64,000 nt of DNA, taken from positions 6,227,501-6,291,500 of the forward strand of contig NZ_CP042331.1 of NCBI RefSeq assembly GCF_008253865.1. The letters run 5' to 3'. The notes beneath the pieces were generated by a model. It saw nothing but the letters and a program-made list of their open reading frames with translations. It ran no database searches and was not told the DNA's origin. Position numbers and translations under genes: made by a program. Below are positions 43,801-47,341 of the stretch, in pieces. Position 1 is the stretch's first letter, and each line of letters starts with the position of its first letter. The stretch is from Bosea sp. F3-2. GTDB taxonomy: Bacteria > Pseudomonadota > Alphaproteobacteria > Rhizobiales > Beijerinckiaceae.

Positions 43801-46420
43801 CGGCGAGTTCGCGCTCTACGACGAGTACAATCCGCTCCGGCAGATTGTACTCGCGGCCTCGGGCTCGACCCAGACCTACCAGTTCCTGCTCAATTTCGAT
43901 CCGACCGAGGGCGTTCTGCGCCCGGCCGGGACGATCCCCAGCGCCGTCGGGCAGCAGGCGTCGAGCTACCCGAATGCCTGGGACGACGGGCAGGATCGCA
44001 TCTTCGGTGATCTCGGCAATGATTGGCTCGTCGGCGGCACCGGCAAGGACGACCTCTACGGCGGCTTGGGCAACGACCTGATGAATGCCGACGACAACCA
44101 TGGCAGCACCGCGAACACGGCAAATCCGCTCGCCAACAACGTCCCGGACACGCATCCCTTCTACGAGGATCGCGCGTTCGGCGGGGGCGGGCGCGATGTC
44201 CTGATCGGCAATACCGGTGGCGATCGTCTGATCGACTGGAACGGCGAGTTCAACAGCTATCTCGTGCCGTTCGCCCCCTTCGGCATGGCGACCGTCAGCC
44301 GTACGCTGCAGCCGCAGCTGCACGAGTTCCTCTATGCGCTGTCGCGCAGCGACGGAGCGGATGCGACGCGGGCGACCGACATCGTCGGCGCCGACCCGGT
44401 GCGCAACGGCGAGCCGTTCGGCGAGCTTGGCCTTGTCCTGCAGAAGGATGCCGCCTGGCACGACCAGCAGGGCGGACCGTCGGATCCGCAGGCCGGCAAC
44501 ATCCCCGGAGGCAAGCGCGACATCCTGCGCACGGCTAGTTTCAGCGACGGCACGACGCAGGGCTTCAATGCCGTGGTCGGCGCGCCTGCGCTGGTGAACG
44601 GTCGCTACCAAATCGCGGCTTCGACCGCTGGCGGTGACGCCATCAGCGTCTTCGACCAGAGCGACACGGTTCTGCCCGGTTATTTCGAGATGCAGGCGAC
44701 GATCAACGCGGTGAAACCGCTCGCCGGCGCCAAGGCCAATGCCTATCTGATCTTCGATTACCTCAGCCCGACCGACTTCAAGTTCGCCGGAATCAACATC
44801 TCGACGAACAAGCTCGAGATCGGCCATCGCACCGCGAGCGCTTGGGTGGTCGATATCGCGACGCCCGCCCAGCTCAAGGCCGGCAGCGACTATATCGTCA
44901 TGCTCAAGATCGACGGCAGCAAGGCGACCCTCGTCCAGGGCCAGACCACGCTGAGCTACACCTTCGGTGTGCGGGTCGACACGTTCGGCCTCAAGCACAC
45001 GCTCAACTACGGCCTCGTCGGCGTCGGCTCCAGCGGTGGCGCCTCGTCGCAAATCGATGATGTCGTCGTCCAGGCGCCACCTGGGACGATCACGCTCGAC
45101 AAGACGGCGGACTTTAGCGCTGCCAAGCCAGCGAGCCTGTTGTCGTTCACCAACCCGATGCCCGCCAGCGGCACATGGCAGACGACGACCGATGGTCGCT
45201 ATCTGGCAACCGCGACGGATGCCAATAACCCGACGATCAACCTGATCGGCTACCCGGTGGCTCCGGGCTCGATGCTCAGCATCCAGACCACGATGAAGAC
45301 GTTCGGCCAGGGCGGCATCGTGTTCGACTACTACGGCGCGCAGGAATTCAAATATGCGACGCTGTCGAGTGATGGCCGCCAGATCATCATCGGCCATCAC
45401 AGCGGTGCGGCTTGGGTGGTCGATTCCGTCTACAGCACCAACATCGGCTCCGGGACGGACTATCAGGTCGGTGTTACGCTGAAGGGCGGCTTGATTAACG
45501 TCTCGCTCAACGGTGCCGTGGTGGCGAGCAAGCTCTACAACAGCGTCGTCACCGATGGTGGTTACGGCCTGATCAGCTTCAAGGGGCTACGCTCCGGCCA
45601 GACCTCGTTCGACGTCGTGCAGATCAAGACCGATGACAGCGCCTACGCACCGCCGCCGGCCCTGCAGGTCGAGGCCGCTCCGGCTTCGGCAGGTACGGTC
45701 ACGCCGATCACCAGCGAGCAGCTGGCCAGGGAAGCGGCGGCAGCCAAGCAGATCTGGACAGCGGCGCTCGGGGCTGGCGACGTGCGGCTTGCTGCCTTGG
45801 CAACCGTTAATGTCGAGCTCGGCAATCTCGGCAATGGCGTGCTCGGGCAAACAGCCGCGAACACGATTGTCATCGATGCCGCTGCTGCCGGCTGGGGCTG
45901 GTTCGTCGACACCTCGCCGTTCGACAACAGCGAGTTCACGACCAGACTGTCGGACGTCGCCCTCGCGGCAACGCCGGGCAGCGCAGCCTATGGGCGTATG
46001 GATCTCCTCTCGACGCTTCTGCACGAGATGAGCCACGCGATGGGCATGGATCATGCGGCGCCAGACGCTCCTCTTTCGGTCACGACCGAAGAGTTGTCGG
46101 CCGGTGTCCGCGTGCTGCCGGTTGAAAACAGCTTGCGGCTCGACGGCGCGCGGTTCCTGGCGATGACGCCTGCAGCGTTTGCAGCCGATGCCGGTCAAGC
46201 CGCCACGGACAGCGGCAGCCAGAGCGGCGAGCATGCGCCTCTGATCAATTGGGAAACCTTGTCGCACGCGCCGCGGCGTGCGGGCGTCTCGGACCTGAAT
46301 GATCAGGATTGGCTTAACGGCTTCCTGGGTCTCAACGACGGTGAAGACATGGCCAATATCAACAAGAAAATTCGCGTATTCGTGCCACCGAATGCAGGCG
46401 CATCGCCGTCGAGTAAGTAA
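22877..46420 (+). CDS. Giant LEPR-XLL-type secreted repeat protein with RTX repeats and C-terminal metzincin site
   Basis: The product is about 7,847 residues. ATG 22877 is preferred because GGAG lies 9 bases upstream; the in-frame ATG 22838 would add 13 residues without such a site. Layout: a basic N-terminus with no hydrophobic signal peptide; the LEPR-XLL-type motif VEPRILMSSD at residues 59-68; adhesin-like repeats with alternating GVGxxVxVxxxxxxTxAxI and VxVxA units to about residue 3780; four xGDxVxY modules near 3180-3400; Calx-beta-like modules near 5100-5480; five SWxxxGFxxGQxIxI modules near 5500-6150; RTX nonapeptides about 6226-7120; two related beta-rich modules about 7220-7590; and a zinc-protease motif HEMSHAMGMDH at 7716-7726. 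Known LEPR-XLL proteins are similarly huge and repetitive. I infer a calcium-binding surface or secreted adhesin, exported by the genes that follow in the same operon. Target and activity are unknown. Confidence 0.9.
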   Translation: MTKGPNFETNLFNSSAMATILGAMASRARQWRMVQQPSRAKRRSGAVPARNQNFNIEAVEPRILMSSDISYAAAPSDMLDVDGFDLTLRVVNDGGQARLQLYNNESNSEVGSSLLDGAVTVNLTGGELDDILKIDLTLPAGVNPGAQNITVMFDGADETVPLLFDDTVTIAASGADVYAADLLRVDLSHGDAISLSGQVATHAGLEINAKDGASISVLAGAEITADTSGHVTLDSSLIKTVTGDADSLDFLQLHSAQISVTDAAITAGTIDLSAHIDLDVTINAASAFGGNLNFSEVLPILESSVTLDGAMLTATDTSADPGKGDVQLRADTDVTTVLTRGGESKSDTKTDAGVAVAVILSDVNVDVTNASSVTAQGDIGVSASNTVNATTTADGTLGSSAGAMVAVTVINGSTAALIDHSTLDGASIAVSATSDRRATTLAKATADGATQGDAGNTNESEARLKDPNKDNNTADSAKTGDGSSVDFAATVAVSVLTGDTTATINSATLTSDAAVTVASSAKAIVSTTADGSFTEDTAPGVGVGVGIGVHLADAKAEILGTNSVTAPAGMTVSATIPESHFDVTAKSGASGDSSGLAAAGALAINVTMVDASARVAPSATIDLHGGSLTLTATSETHTSADASAHVGGGGSTGIGASIAINYAENGASAVVAANAQLQNVNDLTLNATATHTMTTTAAGGTEGGTAITPVAALSFATYKTEAKIESDVGGPLTLDGALSLTASNNTDVQTTATGSTASSGSAAIGASLGLAINTSSGLASIDRSISAGGPISLTGRNRSNTKTSSSASASGSEDKGDGGNVDSRAAGQRSGGDAQGKARGGSGTAGAGDNGKASTSDGPVAVAAAVTVNVVDSDSGATVGAGRQITSTNGGLTLLSQNNTDTEGKATGEATDAGSAGVGVAVALNHVDIDNIAEIQSGASIDATGISVKAEMVDEPAEATDTHTSLVEAKSGAGAKKVGVAGGVGINLVDVDTTARIGSNVTLTPHNGDIAVQAVSTTLNKADALPEAKASGSDAGIGASVAFQVIDTTTLAEIKSGGTMAGQANDLTVTATASHLNDTNATHGAAGDSLAIGGAVAVAIVTNNTTAQIENGGAYDELTGSILIDANHTSTTTSHVKADVESDKVGIGIAVTVNVVNETVVAKLGRTVATTGGSATVAAHATVVGTAEATASAAGGDQSDSKNSDQKSDEAVNNNANKGQDRTVPKAADSQSSGNGQAQGQSGTGSSGVGIAAAAAVNAATVNATAQIANGADVTASGPVVVRSLASVDETAQGVATAVDLSKGNVNIGAAVGLNIATLNNRALIGSGSTVTGSNITIEAVTPDGERNDYSASAYAAGGNKGGSVAGSAVLALNVVTATTVARSDDNADLNATAGGITVTGRHSMAVGAVAASAGFSLDGVAFGAAAAMNLINVGDDSNNAFDTGTFASIGNGETAVSGASAQATGAISVSATTTITHLDVLDLPTAINDNGVDDPGFGLTSLAVAAGASSGNAAVAGSASINVIKSNTRAYIDDDVSVPDSGSISVAATDSLTLFSLAGSVSISADGVGVGAGLDLAVITKETRAYVGAGADLHSDGDISITANSTETLTSVAANGGISASSAGIAVSASVVVVDTKTFAGLNDGTAGDYAELTAGGNVTIHAQGDLTLKGIGGSIAVGSSAGIGGSNQTFVHTDNVEAAIGDYGRVTSSGLGATTGVEVSANSNETVVGISAAGAGGQSVAVSGSATVNLFDETTTARVGRGAHVTTANLAGSPGLTVKAEDVTTLVSVAGSLAASGSAAVGVGVDVATFSKKTKAYIDSGVITSIDGNIIVDANAVEDVTSVAVGVSAASNIGVSADGSVQVFGNTTRAFIGDEDGVDVLGPGDVHATGSIAIAANDSTEVDKVIASAAFAGTGGITAAAGVTVSNKTTEAFIGKDAKVSGDGNSIVAAPTGAFDPNATNAGPEQAYDPNAADNSGAAGVEAQGSANASAADLASAGEVAPPTPVGSGDGSHTVNGQPGSISNPGLTQNVHLSPTKGSAQGVIVAATSNDDIESYSFGVAGGGTFAVAVAASINVVNATTTAYIADGADVDSANSDVTVVAANDFRHTAAAAAAAIAGTAAVAPGVDVTTSDNHTKAEIRDASVTAGNDVRVIATAAEDILLVGIGIGGGTVGVGGGVNVLSLNAETAATVGGTVRADGDVVVRAQDDTSLMLIDGGLGVGYVGVGFGVGVVVVDKHTSAIIADSADVTALGHGAGETVVNGTITGSTFNTTEAHGVIVDAASSEDLFHMAIAGGGGFIGAAGSITVDLISSETKARIGDADVNKNDNALASSAQDVFDNAANRATIQTYTLSIAGGAGGIGGAVDVGTLNNNTSALIDTGADVHARDDINVNSVAYKSLDGVAISGGGGIVGVAGSVSVWSIGTKLDGTYEDKKNDGSSSPGQNSLAGGSDSVSDEADTQATETRTSSMSHISALKNVQGGKTGDRIQGGTSGATGYVNTSKAVTTDFSNQISAAPPIIGTSAIIANSSSTTADGDIGVRAAESVDVDTTTGGIGGGAVGVAAGISILNLATNVTAAGGGVMSAGGAIVIHGDMREKLEVDAFAVGVGAVGLGAGVAVINDVSTNTAMLSDGGIIAKAASVEISATTVQTATHIFGGQFTGGAAGIGAVWVDATFAGSTTAKVGADAEIGQTGTVGSLQITADSTVDVGATVVGAGGGAGLAVGANFGFVRVQPTVTAKIDDGAAVTTSGALNVDADTHHNASATVTGASVAGGVGVALSWTSVTIDPTVTSALGLNAVARSNNAGVNFRARHNASQNDSDKKAYASAIAAGGGIGIGAGAGARAEAINSAKVSATGGKGSQLIAADASGFLSNNIGKAEARGSGGSGSLGGAIAFMSSTAKAQGSSIVTFDGTASDSNGQNSLTLSANAQRSADSYDFVISIGLILGGSAALGEAFAGGDTLATLDADASIDIGGDLTVTTATTDFAKAKVEGGAGGLIGGSLLDSHAETGGKSEAKIVTGAKVLGAANVKVEGNGSSTAAATTTTATGGAVSAGGAKARVDVKPIVNALIGESVSITGVGGFVSVKADLSQSEGDATAAVYGGGLAQIGGSTATGTIDPTVAASIGKNAHIEAGGSVTVSAASRRTDKSADFGNTFNADASGTHATDYDNDVIFFNSHGLATGDTVVYRRNNNSAITTFGGGTLTDGREYTVIVRGDNTLTLGNQFDGDEVDALKLFYLNNDVQEGVDSDRDMIRFSTPHKFVTGDAVRYDTGLGATTIGLAEGTYYVRVIDDYTVQLFATKAEAEAAPALFGVGSVASNRIDIGGFADGDRVTYRDPAPVRFRASGVDADLSNNLPNGSYTAGSNTIFIGANTFNNGDKIIYHTDGTPISGLQNNHVYYVIKDNADPLRIKLALTLDATDPDDADDDVPITPIAITGSNTLDENDANKVKHWLSRPGLGELVDGTTYVVINSGAGGFQLAAPGSNTPLDLSDVERSGLFSLSKAGLDLAAASGSNPHELIIDMTSGSGNQILYGPGDISLREIAPPAGDGTSSVSAKGGGGGGLAIGFPSSSIIVTPSVTANIGADLVIAGDDVEVKSYAQGKVTAYTENAGGGFIQVGTTDATAKFNAENNAFIGNDPGKDGTGVDIVAKGDVFVTARTDADVASRARSVGGGFLAFADSDSHGAIDQGAAGVSAVIGNNATVEGRGIAVNAGYDAARLSVTARSEAGGFTGTSVADAYDNSGLAAAVRIGAGAKVDGREGVDLRVLNFNIYDKDGAVDASASFYGLSIPVDDDHEDGTLDSSITTDDNALIIAAPRISGDTALDTTDLAALPSLALLSEINSPRGGIVTTWGADVVLQSGPSPTLVVNSAGKVVKAVNVTVDGGHGVDYQTNAGSFSVDDIINDDRGQAMFKSSGGSISEADPTGFPLFTFRDTYRDVTLTNESDRTMVVNKIEVINRTATTPAHEVFIRIPTDIGFEFDVTHDFKPTVVTVENTRLSGGAPDIQFAGDVNNPIGITLITNQLGNIYSVGNGVVRTDTFAIFAATGSVGTDDAHRLRLEIVESNDGPTGDDRYRRVDAAQNIYLDVRGLQRRALAGAETADSGFTTDIDRLQAGADVNIRIQHGTDQTTPSTVDYQIEVDQSAVVIAPQPSAVDTVRTHFRSTNEPGAVTQAYPLGVFGTGTADTNVTYLVGEASDNAKRIIAGNDIDVLGPTSGALTHFTAFTNILALGNIDVITKGDITLTEVTGDLRVGRIASIGRDVNLHSPRRILDALSGTQNTGDQGVGIDADVTGRNITMTAGDNGIGGVEGQGGIGTRSNFLEINVDVLDGVGPDLGVLRAFDTASGLNTEGIFITEVLRAGDVAAVLGAETAGDLKVHTVDTKGDVTLATQNGSIVDARNDGAGDDAADVFGNTINLFAQGGGIGSSAGAPINNAQANGNNDLEIDSQFYASGTIGARATGDIYVTEVDKEADVVLLQSSGGNIRFTVRESAVLGEDLNLLHSGSVLFVQNQPELVAQGFINAQNGSILLRVGDNVNTDANARIVAARNVDIYGDFARTTGPVFDVGDPGYGTIMHLAGEITAGPNSAYLTRIFGNADADTINFDQTYLGGLTRAYGSNTPTPAGGFAPLGDGEDLFNVNQLQTMNVAGGDTLTLDGQSATDFYVIRTTGSQGAERGYVINVLDSGAADDGVDILSVYGADSPLNGKSGPNTPYPTDDIFLLRRTTALPGSETAARNALYQDSSAFVALLHGSLTQTQTSDPSGDASLRPQGVQRINYDAAINGRLEVFGQGGNDYFASDDNAAITTLDGGLGDDTFQIGQLYGLQRDASEHLSSPIGNTFGGSLSPKDVFGTVATTRGWLSRGNSEALLAVGGTGDDTFTVYSNQAATRLEGNDGNDLFVVRAFALAETTAQGEIDWIDPVAQIARPKLTSGFSTAAETDIRTGSGNNQVQYNINAPVSIDGGNGFDKVVVLGTEFADHIVVTENGVFGGGLTVSYANVEVLEIDTLEGDDTIDVLSTAPGMATRVIGGLGSDSFNVAGDMTGDVFSRDIEGTSGSINHEVRSDGTDYDGKSVPGIDVTVARGNQGQVIIDESGGVSDGFTDVREGGAADSYSVYLAQAPTSNVYVTISVADSPQDEQIAALPDGDPRRQRPLSSGQTVVLSEVPPIIAAVDYDRHMILNGVPIDVPKHSIVMVFTPAAWDKAHAQKVSVSALEDNRAEGDRVIVASTSVLSADANFDHAVVRNVEITVHDNDQPDIVVTQLDPTTPAPTVYGYATDRDTKVLEGATVAQEVVDLYAIQIATAPALNETVTIRINLSDNQLRLASSDSRFQIIREADGFGPGIYAVTFDHNNWNQPIIVEAHARYDVEPEDTHNTAIIHTIDVVATTDASYDAAAGLLSDKRIDVRIYDDENPGVFLQESAGKTLVVAGDTVNGPGPGDSYTIRLTKQPTDEVKVVLRTDGQTDIQVGGQISYEAIGRVVPSELFHGFVSTSGATITLAPGSELMNFLNMGFAPGQLIRISGAGALDGDYTIAAGAGSVTANTITLTSPIGASGPLSDVSISRLVSHGIFTGDVSYDFATGSITRTDGGSWLDNGFFEGQLIKIGADPDLYKIESFSSANGGVLNVMTLTAKDKPAALSGVVTVTQWAAVAHFSTVNWDDQLTVNVVADPFFDLAPGRENLKIFSKPDHLLSGIRGPLAIEGGTTAADRSLKAAVLLPGEGNAPFFQIAQQPPETFQIDTLNIYNDGSAENLSGTLTATALTGFNMGPDLVFPVPPGGMPFGEPSTFPGGISYGSIVVDPVTGQINQGNTESTVEVVNILLGQGNDRLDILSTLVPGPDHNADGSLGSVAAHGGITTVHGGGNALISRSGVFDVAPGAITRVDGLSWIKAGFAVGQQITLTGDFAGSYTVTGFADSANGPASTLLLSGPASGVALTAATNAKLTVAVRDWLSTTGDFQLLSDRIIRKDGLSWQSPGFAIGQSVSITGVTGTRVILGFDNSAFGDGTALLLGGPALVPAGNLAGTVAVTDRYAIDHVRVGGDTIVVTGGAGPNSPLVVYGDTTQDGVWYGGNPHALALHDFGAKPMPHEDDIAVTKVAASIDPVTLQTIGQIVRASGSWLDSGFTVGSQILVDGKLVGLVRNVTATTLTLIDLTADFTAMSDGVHDVAVKNRIGNGADHFIFPLANPFKLAGNDIIDASALFAGAPVGNLPSVGFTAYGGAGDDLIIGSQAGDHLAGGSGRDTIIGNRGVDHIYGDSGVNVDVITRLLSIPTINASVTPNRDSLVASTDELYGDARGSVQTDIYGNFDDVIFGDHGRIDQDVTGARDTTKPIPAKLQGIQTTLSARLVQSLETQNGASDIIYGNGGQDILIGGTGDDAIDGGTGVDLIFGDHASLDRWSHLDNFTSPRFQALSGTQIYATTGANTGSDLTNGVAQLDPRGNLEPRVKAVWGPVWGDYVITLVGHSASAEANIAAYRGNDYIAGGAGDDTIFSALGNDVVQGDGSIDYIARSQRDASDLTGFVSTLGRVGAFRTPSPNDPVGPLTWFASVDRAGDGHDYIEAGGGNDVVFGNQGQDDIIGGSSDLYDMTNGVSFVRDTNRDKRPDGSDLLFGGSGTHILRSDIGDAAIAANTNVITTTPAGHAADSDMILGDNGDIFRLVGVNNTPAATPTFLTFNYDDYTNALPAAQQTHIVVRAARLIDYTPGGVDYNPVGFATDIGARDEVHGESGDDFIYGMGGDDALYGDGQDDDIIGGYGNDWISGGAGDDGVIGDDGRIFTSRNSLSADPANPGYLVSLGESLYGIAPLRQVDTDLKNTNGDVLNEFIYTPGNIQTATINLSGALKKTVDITPFSSDPTWDGSTDEFDITGGRGVGVSKHHNDDIIYGGLGSDWLHGGSGDDAISGAEALPLAAAGIPDAVQPTSVAGIPGVVSVTNLVISGFDRPYNPGNILGFEPVDADGQHTEHRTRTGEFALYDEYNPLRQIVLAASGSTQTYQFLLNFDPTEGVLRPAGTIPSAVGQQASSYPNAWDDGQDRIFGDLGNDWLVGGTGKDDLYGGLGNDLMNADDNHGSTANTANPLANNVPDTHPFYEDRAFGGGGRDVLIGNTGGDRLIDWNGEFNSYLVPFAPFGMATVSRTLQPQLHEFLYALSRSDGADATRATDIVGADPVRNGEPFGELGLVLQKDAAWHDQQGGPSDPQAGNIPGGKRDILRTASFSDGTTQGFNAVVGAPALVNGRYQIAASTAGGDAISVFDQSDTVLPGYFEMQATINAVKPLAGAKANAYLIFDYLSPTDFKFAGINISTNKLEIGHRTASAWVVDIATPAQLKAGSDYIVMLKIDGSKATLVQGQTTLSYTFGVRVDTFGLKHTLNYGLVGVGSSGGASSQIDDVVVQAPPGTITLDKTADFSAAKPASLLSFTNPMPASGTWQTTTDGRYLATATDANNPTINLIGYPVAPGSMLSIQTTMKTFGQGGIVFDYYGAQEFKYATLSSDGRQIIIGHHSGAAWVVDSVYSTNIGSGTDYQVGVTLKGGLINVSLNGAVVASKLYNSVVTDGGYGLISFKGLRSGQTSFDVVQIKTDDSAYAPPPALQVEAAPASAGTVTPITSEQLAREAAAAKQIWTAALGAGDVRLAALATVNVELGNLGNGVLGQTAANTIVIDAAAAGWGWFVDTSPFDNSEFTTRLSDVALAATPGSAAYGRMDLLSTLLHEMSHAMGMDHAAPDAPLSVTTEELSAGVRVLPVENSLRLDGARFLAMTPAAFAADAGQAATDSGSQSGEHAPLINWETLSHAPRRAGVSDLNDQDWLNGFLGLNDGEDMANINKKIRVFVPPNAGASPSSK
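23051..23080 (+). other. LEPR-XLL-type motif in the giant protein
   Basis: Residues 59-68 read VEPRILMSSD, preceded by NFNIEA. The family consensus is LEPRxLLSAD, so Leu1 and the last Leu are changed (V and M) but the E-P-R core and the following S-x-D are kept. The motif lies in a basic N-terminus (RAKRRSGAVPARNQ) with no membrane segment, so it is a candidate recognition or processing signal. Confidence 0.8.
23850..34210 (+). repeat. Degenerate adhesin-like repeats within the giant protein
   Basis: Over about 3,450 residues the protein alternates a Gly/Ala/Val strand such as AAVGVGVDVATFSKKTKAYI with a strand-turn unit such as GNIIVDANAVEDVTSVAVGV. Units of roughly 80-110 residues recur many times, with Asn, Asp, Thr and Ser in the turns and almost no Cys. 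The pattern resembles the repeats of large filamentous adhesins (for example Fusobacterium LktA-like proteins) and predicts a long beta-helical rod. The repeats differ enough at DNA level that they do not look recently duplicated. Confidence 0.7.
32398..33250 (+). repeat. Four short xGDxVxY modules within the giant protein
   Basis: Four related segments interrupt the rod region: NSHGLATGDTVVY, STPHKFVTGDAVRY, GGFADGDRVTY and GANTFNNGDKIIY. Each is followed by a predicted beta-rich stretch such as GLAEGTYYVRVIDDYTVQLF. They look like small repeated beta modules inserted in the stalk. Their function is unknown. Confidence 0.55.
38149..39320 (+). repeat. Calx-beta-like modules within the giant protein
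   Basis: Three consecutive segments share the Calx-beta pattern of an early V-x-E-G or V-x-G with Asp/Ser, a Y-x-I/V-x-L strand and an EVxVxI-type strand: VREGGAADSYSVYLAQAPTS, VLEGATVAQEVVDLYAIQIA and VVAGDTVNGPGPGDSYTIRL. Two of them are followed by D-N-D-x-P or D-D-E-N-P closures. Such Ig-like domains bind calcium at their edges. Confidence 0.6.
39385..41345 (+). repeat. Five SWxxxGFxxGQxIxI modules within the giant protein
   Basis: Related segments begin near 39388, 39649, 40538, 40793 and 41234; examples are GGSWLDNGFFEGQLIKI, GLSWIKAGFAVGQQITL and GLSWQSPGFAIGQSVSI. Each carries a lead-in I-x-R-x-D-G (or a variant) and ends in a strand like SYTVTGF or RVILGF. They are a tandem-like family of about 60-90-residue beta modules, partly separated by other sequence. 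I do not recognise a named domain. Confidence 0.6.
41552..44235 (+). repeat. RTX (hemolysin-type) calcium-binding repeat region
   Basis: About 900 residues (roughly 6226-7120) contain scattered blocks of GGxGxDxUx nonapeptides: GGAGDDLIIGSQAGDHLAGG, GGTGDDAIDGGTGVDLIFGD, GGAGDDTIFSALGNDVVQGD, GGMGGDDALYGDGQ-like blocks, GGLGSDWLHGGSGDDAISG and GGTGKDDLYGGLGNDLM. They form parallel beta rolls that fold on binding calcium outside the cell. Many blocks are separated by non-repeat linkers of 30-120 residues. Confidence 0.85.
44527..45640 (+). repeat. Pair of related jelly-roll-like modules near the C-terminus
   Basis: Two consecutive modules of about 180 residues share the same order: a F-S-D/A opening, YLIFDYLSPTDFKFAGI versus IVFDYYGAQEFKYATL, KLEIGHRTASAWVVD versus QIIIGHHSGAAWVVD, and a closing strand GLVGVGSSGG versus GLISFKGLRSG. 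The pattern resembles laminin-G or concanavalin-like sugar-binding folds. This is an internal duplication. Ligand binding is inferred. Confidence 0.6.
46022..46054 (+). other. Metzincin-type zinc motif of the giant protein
   Basis: Residues 7716-7726 read HEMSHAMGMDH, an exact HExxHxxGxxH motif. The preceding 100 residues (AAKQIWTAALGAGDVRLAAL onward, then NTIVIDAAAAGWGWFVD) resemble the domain found before such motifs in other large bacterial RTX proteins. The usual Met-turn after the motif is not obvious: the equivalent position reads LSVTTEELSAGVRVLP. Confidence 0.75.
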
Positions 46421-46458
46421 TAAAATTTTGATTTTGAACTCAAATCGAGGGGCAAAAT

Positions 46459-47292
46459 ATGAGTACTCAGCTGTTGATCTACCGCAGCGCCGTCCCGGTC
46501 ACCGGAGCGCGTCATTTCGATTGCTCGATCGAAGCGCGCCAGGATTATGCCTTTAGCAGCGAGGTGAATTCCGTTCCCTTGATGGCGGTCGAGTTCCCGC
46601 TGGCCGCGAGCGAATACCCAATCGTTTTCGTGGCCTCGGAAAACGAGGTTCTTCCCGCGGTCATCCTCGGCCTCCGCGACAAGCAGAATCTCTACCTGAC
46701 GGAGACCGGCAGCTGGGACGCCAGATATGTGCCTGCCTTCGTGCGCCGCTATCCCTTCGTTTTTTCGAAGGATGAGGATCGCTTCCTGCTGTGCATCGAT
46801 GAGCGCTTCGAGGGCTTCAATCGCGAGGGCCGCGGTGAAAGGCTGTTCGACCAGGAAGGCAAGCCAACGCAATACGTGGAGAACGTCCTGAAATTCCTTC
46901 AGGACTACCAAGCCCATTTCCATCGGACGCAGGCGTTCTGCGCCAAGCTCAAGGAACTGGAGCTGCTCGAGCCAATGCAGGCGCAGGTTTCGCTTGGGGC
47001 GGGTAACCAGTTCTCGCTGAGCGGCTTCATGGCGGTCGACCGCGCCAAGCTCAAGGCCTTGAGCGGCGAGACACTTCAGGCGTTGGCGCAAACAGATGAG
47101 CTGGAACTGCTCTATTTGCACCTCAACTCGATGCGCATCTTCGATCGGCTCAAAGATCGCCTGGGACGTCAGCAGATGAAGGACACAGCCTCGGCCACAC
47201 CAGATGATGAAGCGGAAGGCCGCAGTGCGGCGTCGCCCAAGCGGGGTCGGGCGAGCGAGGCTGCAAAGGAGCCTGCGGATGCGCCGGCCTAG
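46459..47292 (+). CDS. SapC-family protein
   Basis: The 277-residue protein starts at ATG 46459 after GAGGGG, 38 bases behind the giant gene. It matches the SapC family: YAFSSEVNSVPLMAVEFPLA, ASEYPIVFVASENEVLPAVI, the GSWDARYVPAFVRRYPFVF core with conserved Trp and Tyr residues, and DERFEGFNREGRGERLFDQE. The last 40 residues are a charged, Pro/Ala-rich tail. SapC proteins are named after a gene in the Campylobacter fetus S-layer locus and recur beside large secreted repeat proteins; their biochemical role is unknown. No signal peptide or membrane segment is visible, so it is probably cytoplasmic, perhaps a chaperone or targeting factor for the giant protein. That role is inference from position. 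Confidence 0.85.
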   Translation: MSTQLLIYRSAVPVTGARHFDCSIEARQDYAFSSEVNSVPLMAVEFPLAASEYPIVFVASENEVLPAVILGLRDKQNLYLTETGSWDARYVPAFVRRYPFVFSKDEDRFLLCIDERFEGFNREGRGERLFDQEGKPTQYVENVLKFLQDYQAHFHRTQAFCAKLKELELLEPMQAQVSLGAGNQFSLSGFMAVDRAKLKALSGETLQALAQTDELELLYLHLNSMRIFDRLKDRLGRQQMKDTASATPDDEAEGRSAASPKRGRASEAAKEPADAPA

Positions 47293-47341
47293 CCCAGCGT
47301 CGAGGCCAGCGTAATCCCGTCCTGAGGGCGTAGAGAGTTTC

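Noticed and set aside
40811..45400. A 1,529-codon minus-strand open frame inside the giant gene
   Set aside because: Composition-driven shadow of the RTX region; no family-like sequence and no start signal.
22877..46420. Reading the giant RTX protein as a type I secretion substrate
   Set aside because: RTX repeats suggest it, but no ABC exporter or TolC gene is nearby, the C-terminus is a metzincin-like domain rather than a typical type I signal, and SecA-like and M50-HlyD genes take the neighbouring positions.
22877..46420. Reading the giant protein as an autotransporter or two-partner substrate
   Set aside because: No C-terminal beta-barrel, no TPS domain, no signal peptide and no TpsB gene in the window, despite filament-like repeats.
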